Below, piece by piece: positions 21,696-33,000 of a stretch of 64,000 nt of DNA. How positions within the stretch are numbered: position 1 is the first letter of the stretch; the number at the start of each line of letters is the position of its first letter. The notes beneath the pieces are model-generated. The model ran no database searches and was not told where the DNA came from. It was given only the letters and a program-made list of their open reading frames with translations. The position numbers and the translations under genes are program-made. Source of the stretch: Chaetoderma sp. LZ-2023a (taxonomy: Eukaryota; Mollusca; Caudofoveata; Chaetodermatida; Chaetodermatidae); contig CM067374.1 in the NCBI GenBank assembly GCA_034401795.1, forward strand, positions 134,207,319-134,271,318, in the 5' to 3' direction.

Positions 21696-22559
21696 CTAAC
21701 CGTTCTTTGGTATTAGACCTATTGAACTTGATATGCTGGTTACCCCTACCTGGGGTGGTATTGTGGCCTCCACGGTGGGATTGGCCACGGCCTCTGCCTC
21801 ATGGTGCAAATTGTTTCGAGGTGGTGTATTTTGTATGGTGTTGGCTTCAGGTACGGTACCAAAAACAGGTGATGTGTCGGCAGTACTATTGGTACTGGTG
21901 TTGGTTAGCTCATTAACAGGGTGTAATTGACGTCTGGTGTTCTTTTTCCATTCTAGTAAGTTTTCTACTCGAATGGCGGTGTCCCTTAGTGTTTTTAGAT
22001 TTCCATGTTCTAACAGAAAAAGTTTCTCTTTCAGAGACAGTTCACCGCTCAGGGCATCAATAAAAGTATCCAATTGTAAATGAGTAACTCCCTCTTGGTT
22101 GGTACTGGGATAAGCCCGTGCGACTAATCGCCTAATGTGGCTTGCCAGTTCAGGAAGAGTTTCATTTGCACGCCACCGTAAGTTCTTTAGCTGCAAATGG
22201 CTAGTCTCGCCAAGGGCCATATCTCCAAGCAGTTCGTACAATGCGTTTTCCAATTCCCTATAAGTTGGTGTTAATTCAGACCCCATGTCTGCTAATATCT
22301 GCAACGCTTTTCCTGTTATTTTTGCGGCTAGGTATTCTCCCATCTGATGGTCAGAGCATGAAAAAATGGAGACCGCCACCACTGCTGCCGGTTGGTGCTG
22401 CCACCACAGCCGCTGCTGCTGCTGCTGGTCAGTCAGCCTCAGGTTTGGGGAGCCGATGCTGCGCATCTTCACTCTCCAGAAAAACAGAGCTGCAGGGCCG
22501 GTAGAACAATCACGTTCCAGTGGGCTCGTGCAGGCATTGCTGCGAAAATTTAACACCAC
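21696..22559 (-). pseudogene. Gypsy gag, capsid-like region
   Basis: A 287-codon open frame. The N-terminus carries LRLTDQQQQQRLWW and an Ala/Val stretch. The middle has the all-helical pattern of Gypsy gag (LAAKITGKALQIL, YRELENALYELLG, LASHIRRLVARAYP, DTFIDALSGELSLKEKLFLL, LRDTAIRVENLLEW). The C-terminal ~80 residues are Thr/Pro/Asn-rich linker before the zinc knuckles. The Met at 22559 may not be the true start. The length fits a gag capsid plus linker. This is the longest undamaged part of gag. Confidence 0.8.
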
Positions 22560-23330
22560 CGTATGATCCCGGCTGTTCGGTCTCTGGTGTATCTAGCCAT
22601 CATCTCCAAGGTGGAAGGAATGGTGCTAGCACACAAATTTACATTACTTAATTAAAAACTAGCAAGTGGTTTTTATTGTTTGCTTGCTACTTAGGAAAAA
22701 CTAAAAGTGGTATGTTAATTTTATATCTTGCCAGCAGTGCCTAAGCGTATAGAGTGTATCGTGAAAGGTACACCCGTGGGAGAAAGGTCAGGGCAGGGCA
22801 CCGCCAGTTGGTTTAATATAAACTATATCTGCCTCAGGCTGGCCAAAAATTATTGGTTTGCAAGAGGAAAGTGCCTCGTGCGGGCCTCTGCCACAGGAAA
22901 ATGCCTACAATGCCGCAGAAAGAACGTCCTGCACGAAACATGCCGGGGGAAATGGAGAACCCATACAATTAATGTGCCAAGGATGACTGCATCCTTACCG
23001 TTTGCCTGGAAGGAAATTTACGATGCTATCACACCATGGCGCCGTATGAGAAGGCAACCAGTGGGAAGCCGACTATAAAAATGCAAGGGAAGGATGCAGA
23101 TACCATCACCATCTGTGAGCAGACGGCTAGAGAGACATCCCACGGTAAATATGAGGAAGAAGATGTGATACCCGTAATACCTACATGATTGGGAACATAC
23201 AATTTTGCAAGAGGAAAGTTCCTCGCGTGGGCCTCCGTCAAAAGAAAAATGCCTTCAACACCGAAGCGGAGGAGGAGAGCAGTAAGAATGGCCGCCATCC
23301 TATCTCACAAAGCTGAAAAAGAGTATTATG
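22560..23330 (-). other. Leader between LTR B and gag, with internal direct repeats
   Basis: About 770 bp. A block at 22855-22925 (GTTTGCAAGAGGAAAGTGCC, CGTGCGGGCCTC, AAAATGCC) recurs diverged at 23203-23275 (TTTTGCAAGAGGAAAGTTCC, GCGTGGGCCTCC, AAAATGCC). The plus-strand 116-codon frame across the first copy has no family match. This segment is absent between LTR A and the second gag start at 12240. Confidence 0.55.
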
Positions 23331-24792
23331 TGTTTTTATCCTAATGTAGTTATTTTAATGTTGGTGTGATGGTGTATACGTAAAAATGGGGTGGCTGATC
23401 GTTATGGGGTTCAGCACCGTCATCATGTGTAAGATAACGATCTATTTTAGTGGGCACCATTCGGAGTATTTGAGACCCTTGTGTGGGCCTAAACTACCAT
23501 ATAAGTCTTAAGTCCAAACATATATTTTAGGGAGCAAATGGTGTAGCACCAATTGTCTTTAACGAATACGTCTCCTGGTGAGGATGCTCGGTACCGTTGC
23601 CGATATGGTGGGGGAGAGAGAGAGAGAGAGAGACGTATTTCCATCTATGCTGACTTTCCCATAGGGGGTGGTGAGCCCTAAGGCTTCACCCAGTCACCGT
23701 TAGGAGTTACATGGTGATCCATGTCTCTATCCGTCACCTGATGTTTCGAGTACGGACAATATGAGATCCATACCCTGGTGTTAACCTTTAGCTGCTTTAG
23801 GTTTGGAGAAATTTGCCCAAAGAACACTGCTGTGATAGCAATAATATTGCATTATTGATATTTTCGCAGCAGTTCCTACTTTGGCATAAAAGGCTTGCTT
23901 AAAAGGATCCGAAGATACACGGAATATGTCTGTGATCGACAAATTGATTCTGGCCAGCAAGAAACCTGCTGTAGTTTCTTGAGATGGTCCTAACCTTACA
24001 CATGATGACGGTGGGAATTCAAAGGATTATTTCGGCCAGATGGCCAGAGAAGCGTAGTCAAAGGCAGTTACTCTTATTTAAATATAGGAGGCCTTAACAT
24101 GAATGGCCAACTATGAAAATCAGTAGTACCATTTATACAACGGTCTTATTGACCGTGAAGAAGAGTTTTTAATAACATTTCTCCGTTTTGTAGAGTAATC
24201 ACCCTTGGCTAGCTCAAAAACCTATGCTCTCGGGCTATCATAGTTCTAGGTTTAGCGACCACATGTCATGTTCTCCGGAGAGAGCATAAGCAGCTGTCTT
24301 AATGTCAAATTGGTGCCACTGGGAGAAAACATGGTGATGCATTTGTTGTTGATATATAGTGTAACCTAGGTGTACTGTGGTCCAAATATTTTTTCTAGTT
24401 TTTACTTCTAACTAATATTATGGGCAGAATGCCTAATTACAATTATACATTTATTGAAGTATAAGGCCAACTTAGCCTACGATGCCGTTTAATTGCTGAT
24501 ACCGTTGACAATGCATAACATTATGTACAATATCATACTAAAGCAGAGGTCGCATATGACCTTAAGGTACCATTTAATGTGGTACGATTTTTTTTATTAA
24601 TAATGGTATAACGTAACTATGATATGTTCCTATGTGGTGCATCCATTAGTCATCGGCGTAATTTAAACGTCACATGTTGTCTTTACACTGTCTTCTTGCG
24701 GTGTAATGATGCATGGTGTAGTTACTGCCTGAAGAATTACTGCAGGATGCTGGCTGGTATGGTTCATACTAAAGAACAGTGAAGAATAATGC

Positions 24793-25988
24793 CATTACTG
24801 GTGGTCAACAGATTGTCATACATAGCACATAATGAAAAGTTCACCACAGTACCAGCATGCTGTTTGTGCCTTAAGAGTGATGGATGTCTCCATTGTGTAG
24901 AGACGGTAACTAAATATTAGAAGATTATTTTCTCGGCACAAAACAATCTATGCCGCTTAGTCCTTGCGGCGTGCAAAGCAATGTCCTTGTCTGCGCTACA
25001 GTCAAAACATGAATTCAGGGACGCTGGATGCATTCATTGATTATTACCACCGTTTCTGTCATGGTACGGCAAGTCTGGTGAGACATTTAAGAACACCACC
25101 GTTCTTAGATGCTGATTTGGTTGATAATAGTCGAAAGCTCTTACACTACAATGAAGGCACCACTGTTGACGGTGGTAAGAATAAGAGCCTTCTTTTAATT
25201 TAGAATGTTGCCCCTGTTGATCTACCAGGAGCGTCCAAAAACATAGTGCGGTGTGGAGCGCCGTTGTCCTGAGAGGGAACTTGACTACAATATGCTGTTG
25301 GTGTAGATTGCAGAATGCGAGCTCTACGCATTAGACAGATAAGGAGCGAGTTCCCAATCGGTCCGAAGCCGCCTCCCATTACTGGTGGTTAACAGATTGC
25401 CCTACATAGCGCATAATGAAAAGTTCACTGTAGTACCATTATGCTGTTTGTGCTTTACGAGTGACAGATGTCTCCATTGCAGAGAGACAGTACATACATA
25501 TTAGCAGATTATTTTCTCGGCACAAAACAATCCACACCGCTTATATCTCGCGGCACGTAAAGCAATGTTCTTGTCTGGGTTACGGTCAAAACATGAATTT
25601 AGTGATGCTGGATGCGTTCATTGATTATTACCACCGTTTCTTCGTGGTACGGCACGTCTGGCGAGACATTTAAGAACACCACTGTTCTTACATGCTGATT
25701 TGATTGGTAATAGTCGAAAAGTCTTACACCGCAATGAAGGCATCACTGGTGACGGTGGTGAGAATAAAGAGCCTTCTTTTAATTTATAATATTGCCCCTG
25801 TTGATCTACCAGGAGCATCCAAAATCTTAGTGCGGTGTGGTGTGGAGCGCGGTTGTGCCGAGAAGGAACCTGACTGTAATAGGCTGGGTTGGTGTAGTTT
25901 ACAGAATGCAATCTCTACGCAGTAGGCGGATAAGGAGCGAATTCCCAATCCGCCTGATGCCACCTCCCTTCTCATTGAGTCTGACTGC
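24793..25988. repeat. ~583-bp tandem duplication within LTR B
   Basis: GCCATTACTGGTGGT(C/T)AACAGATTG, the ATGAAAAGTTCAC block and TTCTCGGCACAAAACAATC occur in order at 24793-25370 and again from 25376. The first copy is diverged like the rest of LTR B; the second is close to LTR A. Confidence 0.8.
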
Positions 25989-25998
25989 GAGAGCACCC

Positions 25999-26039
25999 TT
26001 TATACTCGGTGAGAGGATGCGCCAGCGGGCTCACCCAAT
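25999..26039 (-). promoter_or_regulatory. LTR B promoter: inverted CCAAT and TATA box
   Basis: On the minus strand ATTGG (26039-26035) is followed by TATAAA (26004-25999). Expected initiation is near 25970, about 150-180 bp from the outer LTR edge. That leaves some 3.4 kb of leader before gag. Confidence 0.6.
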
Positions 26040-26165
26040 CAGAGGGTGCGTTGTGTATGAGGTGATGTATCTAGAGCAATTGTGCCTGGCTCTCACCCTA
26101 TCAAGTACGCATGCTGGCGATGTCTATGCTTTAGCTGGAGCTCTCAATAGTCAGTCTTAACTGAA

Positions 26166-26350
26166 ATGAATGATGGATGGATGGATGAATGGATGGATGG
26201 ATGGATGGATGGGTTGGTTGTGGGTGTATTGGCGGGCTGGCGGGCGGGCGGGCGGGCGGGCGGGCGGGCGGGCGGGCGGGCGGACTAATCGACTAATGGA
26301 TGGATTGATGGATGGACGCGTGAATGATGGATGGATGGATGACTTAGTGG
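26166..26350. repeat. (ATGG)n and (GGGC)n microsatellites
   Basis: ATGG repeats (26170-26212), about twelve GGGC units (26232-26282), then more ATGG. They begin directly beside the right end of the Gypsy element. Confidence 0.95.
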
Positions 26351-26778
26351 AACGACTGGAGCCGTGAATGGTAGTGGCATGTGTTGGTGGATAGCTCGAG
26401 GGATAGTTGAAGGGCTGACGGTTGTGGGATGGGTGTGTGGTTGATTGGGTGGGTTGATGGATTAATGAAAGGAAAGGTGTACGGACAGATGGGCGGGCGT
26501 GGGTCCGGGGTGGGGGAGGGGAGGGGGACGTCAGCGGAGGAGTAGTTGACTGATTTAAGAATGCCAATCACTGTTGGTCAATGGTATAAATTATTAACTA
26601 TTGCGCCTATTCCAAGTGATTATTCACGCCTCATACTGAACCATTGTCAGAACCGCATTTCTTAAGACATGCCATGATGATAAAGTGAGGTTTATTGAAT
26701 CACAATCAGTTTCCTTTGACCAACGGTTTAAACATAAACATCATCACATGAATTTTAAATAAATACCGGTAGATATTA
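26351..26778. other. No gene seen
   Basis: GT/GGA-biased sequence to about 26550, then ordinary AT-rich DNA. The Pro/His/Ser-rich minus-strand frames are translations of the simple-sequence tract. Confidence 0.5.
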
Positions 26779-26945
26779 GTGTGCGTGCGTGCATGCGTGC
26801 GTGCGCGTGTGTTTGCTTGCATGCATGTGCGCGTTTAGTTGGTTGGATGGGTTGACTTGGTTGGGTGCATGCGTGCGTGCGTGCATACGTACGTGTGGGC
26901 GTGCATGCGTACATACGTGCGTGTATGCGTACGTCGTGTGTGTGT
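26779..26945. repeat. (GTGC/GCAT)n cryptic simple sequence
   Basis: Runs of GTGC, GCAT, CGTA and GTGT in irregular order. Short His/Thr/Ala-rich frames across it are repeat artefacts. Confidence 0.85.
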
Positions 26946-27321
26946 ATTTATGAAGATGCATATTGGCACACATACGCGCATCAGTCACATGCACTACGTA
27001 GCATACGCTGACATTTTATACATTCACCACACCACCCAACCACCCACCCAACACTGGTAATTCACCGATCTTATAGATATATAATTGATATCAACTAAGC
27101 GATAGCCGAACATACGGACAGGTGGACGGGCAGACAGATGAACAGATGGATGGACAGACGGGGGCGATTTCAGTATCCCCGCTGGGTTTCTTTCAATACG
27201 CGTCGGGATAAACATGATCACTTCTTCGCTCAGCCCTCTTACCATGCCCACGAACTCCTACCCTTAAATAGTCTTGCGTAAATTTAGTAGGCCCTATAGC
27301 AACCACGTGTTAGACATTCAT

Positions 27322-27324
27322 AGT

Positions 27325-27410
<86 letters not shown>

Positions 27411-27470
27411 CAGTGGAAGTAGTAGTAGCAGGAGCAGGAGCAACAGCAGCAGCAGCAGCAAACCGCGGCG
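27322..27470. repeat. (AGC)n(AGT)n compound microsatellite
   Basis: About 15 AGC (27325-27368), then about 14 AGT (27369-27410), then a degenerate mixture. The poly-Ser frame is a by-product. Confidence 0.95.
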
Positions 27471-27479
27471 TCACTTATA

Positions 27480-28374
27480 GCTGGGTTTTATGGTTTCATT
27501 ATAATATTAGAACTCATGTGATTAATTTGCACTCCGATTCTCCATCAATCAATATGTTTGTTCGTCAGTCCGCCCGTTCATCTTGCAAAACGCGTCAAAA
27601 TGCAAGAACGGTTATTTTTTTCTTCAATAACTTAGGTTCTACTGGGAGCTTATTGATACAACTTTAGACCCAGGTTGATTCTGATTCTTTGAAGAAGCCT
27701 CTTATACTTTATCAGTCTACCTGCTCGTGTGCCCGCCAGACCGTCATCACGCTGCATGGGCATGTCTAAATCCGGGGATATTTGAGCATTTCTTCTATAG
27801 CTTAGATTCCCACTTTTTGGACAGGTGTAAATCCTTGCATATTCCCGTTTTTCATTGTTAACCAGAGATTTAATTGGAGTATATTATTGAAACATTAAAT
27901 GTGTGTTGAAGGGAACTTTTATTGTTTGCGCAAACTCATCCGTTCATCCGTCTGTCAGTCCCTCCATCCGTTCATCTTGCCGGACATTTTAATTTTGCTT
28001 CAATATCTTAGGTTCTACTGGACAGTACATTGATGCAATTTCTACATCCAAGATGTGTTGATTATGCACACAGGCAGACGCATCTCATATTTTTCCGTCC
28101 GTTCGCCTTGCACGATATGTTTAAAGCCTAGTAGTAGAATAATGACAAGTTAAAATGAATCCCTCTCTGTGATGACAGTGAGGCTAATCACACCCACCAG
28201 CTTCCAAACAGAAAATCCGACCAGAGCACCCAAAAGGGATTTACCAGCCCTCATCTATAACAAGATATTTGGATGTATCACAGTGGCCATGTAGTTTGTC
28301 GTACTACTTGGGTCGGCCCACCACAAGCCGGCCCCGAACATAAGACATGGATAGTGTCTGAACGTCCATTTATG
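27480..28374. other. No gene seen
   Basis: TCCGTCCGTT-type fragments recur three times (27560, 27940, 28090: CGTCAGTCC, CATCCGTTCATCTTGC) beside TTAGGTTCTACTGG-like pieces (27630, 28008). This suggests an old ~370-bp duplicated unit. No protein features. Confidence 0.4.
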
Positions 28375-29040
28375 GACACAGCTGTAAGCAGTGATATAAC
28401 CAGCATAACGGGATCTACCAGGTCAGTACATATGCACTGAACTGCCAATTATGTAGATCCACACTGAACATAGAGTATCAGGCAAGAGGGTGAGCGTATG
28501 TCTTGTCAGCAGTGATATAACCAGTTCGTCGGGAACTACCAGGTCAGCGCCTGCCCATTGAACCGCCAGTTCAGTACATTCACACTTAGCCAAGAGTCTT
28601 CCAGGCGTGAATTGAGCGTCTGTGTCCTGAAGGACCACCCTTTAAGCGGGGGGGGGGGGTCGTGGGTCTTCCCCCGGAAAATTTTGAAATCCAGATGCTC
28701 TGAGAGGGCATTTCGTGCATTTCTAGAGCGAAATATGGCTCTTGTTCTAAGGGTGATTTTCTTATTTGCTTTAAGAATATGTAGTTTGGGTGGTGAGACG
28801 CATCCGCACTTAGCCCCGTGTATCAGGCAAGAAGGTGAGCATCTGTGTCCTGGAAGACACGACCGCGACATCTGTGAGCAGTGATATAACAAGCGTAGCA
28901 TGAACTACCAGTTCAGTGCATCCCCACTTATCCCAGAGTATCCCAGGCAAGAAGGCGAGCGTTTGTGTCCTGGAGGACACGACCACCACAGCTGTGAGCA
29001 GTGTTCGCTACTAGTTCAGTGCGTGTGTACTTATGGCACG
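28375..29040 (+). repeat. Degenerate ~120-bp tandem repeat with an insertion
   Basis: Units share GTGAGCAGTGATATAAC, GGGAACTACCAGGTCAGTGC, GAGTATCAGGCAAGAAGGTG and TGTGTCCTGGAGGACACGAC. Copies begin near 28385, 28507, 28872 and 28995. At 28640-28790 the array is interrupted by unrelated DNA with a G run and CCCCCGGAAAATTTTGAAAT, a dispersed-repeat style that I recall from other marine invertebrates but cannot verify. Confidence 0.7.
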
Positions 29041-29135
29041 ACGGGCTCTGGACACGGCTAGAGGCCCACAGAGTTTTCACCCTTATTCCGTATAGGTAAT
29101 AGCCAGACAGCGGTACCATACTTATATCCACGAAC

Positions 29136-30003
29136 ATGTCTGATCATGGAAAACGCTGTCCAAGAATTGATGAAGCCATTGTTGCAAGGGATTATTAGCC
29201 CTGTTATATATTCAGAGAGTTGGCAGCTCTGAGAGAACAGCCACCTGCCATCCCATCCCTGTCTCAGCGTAGAAAGCATCCCGATTCACATGCCAGTAGC
29301 TCCACATGCAACCACACGCAGGCTACACACACCAGCTATTGAAAAGCCCATACCAGCTTCAACACCGGCTTCTGAGAAGCTCACTCCGGCTCCACGATAA
29401 TGGGCAGCACCAGCTATTGAGAAGCTCTCAACGGCTCCAAAGAAGCTCAAACGCCGAATCTGACAATCTACTGGAGGACATCTTCAAGCAGGACAGGGCC
29501 CCAGACTTCGACAAAACACCATTTGCAATCGAGAACTATCTGCGAGAATGTGTACTCCATGCTTGTAGAGGTGATGGGAAGGACCCAGAGGCTTAACTTG
29601 CAGGCAGCCAAAACAAGATAAAGAAAAGCTGGTGGAAGAAATCCTCGACCTGAAGGGAGTGAAGTTCTGTATCTGGTTCTCAGGATGACTCTGCATAAGT
29701 CGAAGAACGATGAAACTGAAGTGACCACAGACGCACTGTTCTGGTCTCAGCAGCAGGTGCTCCTTAAGACAAGCGTCATTGACGTGCCTGTGAAAGATAC
29801 CAAAGCCAATGTGTTGTAGGACTTGAGAACTACACACACGAGGGGTCTGGCTGGGCAGTAGACCAACTTGATGCACTGTACCTCAACATCGCCAGATATG
29901 AAGCATTACCGGGTGTTCATATATCGTGCTCACTCCTTTGATAAGAGAAAATAATACCATGGTCAACGTTAAGAACAGGGATGACAATTGCCTGTGTTGC
30001 TCT
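29136..30003 (+). pseudogene. Relic resembling Polinton/Maverick-associated proteins
   Basis: It starts at a possible ATG (29136, MSDHGKRCPR) and passes through an Ala/Pro-rich section with three APAIEKL-like repeats (29330-29440). After frameshifts it gives LVLRMTLHKSKNDETEV, HEGSGWAVDQLDALYLNIAR, then a CSYI motif and MVNVKNRDDNCLC. That order, in which a GSGW block is followed by a y-P-L-GSSYI-like box and a VKN-x-DD-x-C box, is what I recall from large proteins linked to Polinton/Maverick elements and their type-B polymerases. At least three frameshifts and several stops are present. Coding similarity ends exactly where a satellite starts at about 30005. Confidence 0.5.
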
Positions 30004-30004
30004 C

Positions 30005-33000
30005 TAAAGACCTAGCAAAGCCTGGCTAATGCCTGGGTAAGGCCTAAGTAATGCTTAGAAAAGTATGGCTAAGGGTTAATTAAGGCTTAACAAATGTAAT
30101 GTCTAGGTAAGGTCTAACAAAGTCTGGCAAAGGCCTATGTAAGTTCTTGCAAAGCTTGGATAATGCCTAAGTATGACGTAGCAAAGTCTGGCTACGGCCT
30201 AGGTAAGGCCTAGCAAAGACTGGATAAGGCTTAGATAAGGTCTTGCAAAGCTTGGATAATGCCTAGTTAAGGCTTAGCAAAGCCTGGATAAGGCCTACCT
30301 AAGACCTAGCAAGGTCTCGCTAATACATAGGCAATGTCTAACAAAGTCTTGCTAAGGCCTAGGTAAAGTCTCAAAGCCTGGATAACGCCTCGGTTATGCT
30401 TAGCAAAGCATTCTAAGGCCTAGGTTAGGGTTATCAAAGCCTGGCTAGGGCCAAGGTACGGCCTAAAGAATCCTGGCTACGGCCTAGGCAAGGCCTAGCT
30501 AAGACCTAAGAAAGTCTCGCTAAGGCCTTGGCAATGCTTAACAAAGTGTGGCTACGGCCGAGGTAATGCCTATCAAACCCTGGGTACGACATATGTAAGG
30601 CCTGGCAACGCCTTGCTAAAGCCCAGGTAAGGTTTACCAAAGCCTGACTAAGGCCTAATTAAGCTCTTGCAAAGTGTACCTAATGCCTAGATAAGGTTTA
30701 GCAAAGCGTGGCTAAAGCCTAGTTAAGGCTAACAAAGCCTGACTAAGGCCTAAGTAAGGCCTAGATAAGCCCTAAGTAAGACATAGCAAAGTCTGGCTGA
30801 GGTCTAGTTAAGGCTAAGAAAATCCGAACTAAGGCCTAGCTAAGGCTTAGTAAAGCGTGGCTAGGGCTTAGGTACGGTCTTGCAAAACCTGGCCAAGGTC
30901 TAGCCAAGGCCTCGCAAATCCTGGTTAATGCCTGGAGTAAGGCCTGAATAAGGCGTGGCTATTGTCTGTCTAAGGCCTATTTAAGGCCTAGCAAAGCCTA
31001 CCTAAGGCATGGCAACGGCTAATCAAAGCCTGGCTAAAACCTAGGTAACGTCTAGCTAAGGCGTGGCAAAGTCTGGCTAAAGCATAGTTAACGCTTAGTA
31101 AAGCCTGGTTAAGGCCCCGGCAAGGCATAGGCAAATCTTAGCAAGGTCTGGCTAAGGTCTATGATAAGCCTAACAAAGCCTGACTGAGGCCTAGCTAAGG
31201 CCTGACTAAGACGTGGCTATTATCTGGCTAAGGACTATTTAAGGCCTAACAAATCCTAGCTAAGGCATAGTAACGGTCTATCAAAGCCTGGCTAAGACCT
31301 GGGTAAGGTATAGGTAAGGCTTAGCAAAGTCTTCTAAGGCCTAGGTAAGGCCTATGTATGGCTTAGCAAAGCCTGGCTAAGGACTAGGTAATGTCTAGTT
31401 ACGGTCTAATAAAGCCTGGCTAACGCCGAGGTAAGGTCTTGCAAAGCTTGGATAAGGTCTAATTCCGGCTTAGTACAGCCTGACTAAGGCCTAGGTAATG
31501 CTTAATAAAATCTGGCTACAGCCTAGGTAAAACCTAGCAAAGTCTCGCTAAGGCATAGCCAATGTCTGGTCTAGGTAAAGTCTATCACAGTCTGACTATG
31601 GCCTCGGTAAGGCGTAGAAAGGCCTAACTACCTGCCTAGTTAGCGCTTAGTAAAACTGGTTACGGGTTAGGTAAGGCCCTGATACGTCTTACAAAGCCTA
31701 GTTAAGGCCGAGGAAAGGTCTGGAAATGCCAGGATGCTACTCAGGTAAATACTAGCACAGACTGGCTAAGGACTAGTTAAGGACCAACAAAGAATGGCCA
31801 AGGTATAGCTACAGCCCAAGTAAGGCTTAGCAAAGACTGGCTAAGGCCCATGTAATGTAGTGCAATGCTTGTATAAGCCCTAGCTAAGGTCTATGAAAGG
31901 CCTAGCAAAGCCTGGCTAAGGCGTAGGTAAGGCCCAAGTAATGCTTACCACAGACTGGCTAACGCCTAGTTAAGGACAAGCAAAGTATGGCCAAGGTATA
32001 GCTACAACCCAAGTAAGGCTTAACAAAGACTGGCTAAGGCCCATGTAATGTAGTGCAAGGCTTGGATAAGCCCTAGCTAAGGTCTAGGAAAGGCCTAGCA
32101 AAGCCTGGCTAAGGCGTAGGTAAGGCCCAAGTAATGCTTACCACAGCCTGGCTAATGCCTATGAAAGGTCTGGCAAAGCCTGGCTAAGGTCTAGGTAAGG
32201 CCTGGTGAAGCCTGTCTAAGGCCTATGTAATATCTTGCTAAGCTTCCCTAAGGCGCAGGTAAGGCTTAACCAGGCTTTGATAAGCCTTACATAGGCCTTA
32301 CATAGGTCGACGTTACCTAGGTCTTATCCAGGCTTTGCTAGGCTTTTGTCATGCTTAGCCAGGCTTTGCCTGGCTTTACATAGGCATTAACCAGGCTTTG
32401 CTAAGATTTACATAGGCCATACATGGCCTTCGCTAGGCTTTAGTAAGCTTTAACTAGGCCTTCGTCAGGAGTTGTTACACCTTAACTAGGCCTTATCCAT
32501 GTTTTGCAAGGCCCTACATAGGCATTAGCCAGTCCTTAGACTGTTAGACAGGCCTTAGCCAGGACTTAGAAGGCTTTTCTAAGATTTACCTAGGCATTAT
32601 CTAGGCATTAGCCAGGCACTGTTAAGACTTAACTAGAAGTTAGTCAGGATTTGCTAAGCCTTAACAAGGCCGAAGCCAGGCTTTACTAAGCCTTACTTTG
32701 GCCTTAACTAGGCCTTGACCAGGCTTTGAAAGACCTTAACTGGGCCTTAGACTGTTATTGCTAAGTCTATGCAGGACCTTACATAGGCTTTAGACAGGCC
32801 TTAGACACGCCTTAGGCAGGCCGTAGTCAGGCGTTAACCAGGGCTTAGCCAGACTTTGCTAGGCCATGCATAGGCCTTATTCAGGCTTTGCTAAGATGTA
32901 TCTCTAAGCTTTAGCCATGCTTTGCTAAGCCTTAACTAGGCCTTAGTCAAGATTTATTCGGCCTTACTAGGCCCTAGTCAGGATTTGTTAGACCGTAGCC

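Larger units (their letters stand above)
12248..26153 (-). mobile_element. Ty3/Gypsy LTR retrotransposon, degenerate
   Basis: From right to left on the minus strand the order is LTR B, leader, gag with zinc knuckles, aspartic protease, RT, RNase H, integrase, a 3-kb 3' segment and LTR A. RNase H before integrase places it in the Ty3/Gypsy (Metaviridae-like) group. It is nearly 14 kb, long for the group because of the 2.4-2.8 kb terminal repeats and the 3' segment. All reading frames carry stops or frameshifts, so it is inactive. A primer-binding site and a flanking target duplication were not identified with confidence. Confidence 0.85.
23331..26153 (-). repeat. Right LTR-like repeat (LTR B), with internal duplication
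   Basis: About 2.82 kb, homologous with LTR A but longer, because a segment near its outer end is present twice (24793-25375 and 25376 onward). The second copy is the one that is almost identical to LTR A. This would be the 5' LTR of the minus-strand element. The right boundary is near AATAGTCA at 26153, although similarity to LTR A continues for a few bases (GTCTTAA). Confidence 0.75.

Noticed and set aside
26157-27060. Pro/His/Ser-rich minus-strand frames
   Set aside because: Products of the ATGG, GGGC and GTGC simple sequences.
28558-28901. 108-121 codon frames on both strands at the G run
   Set aside because: They straddle the junction of a tandem array and an inserted repeat and share no motif with known families.
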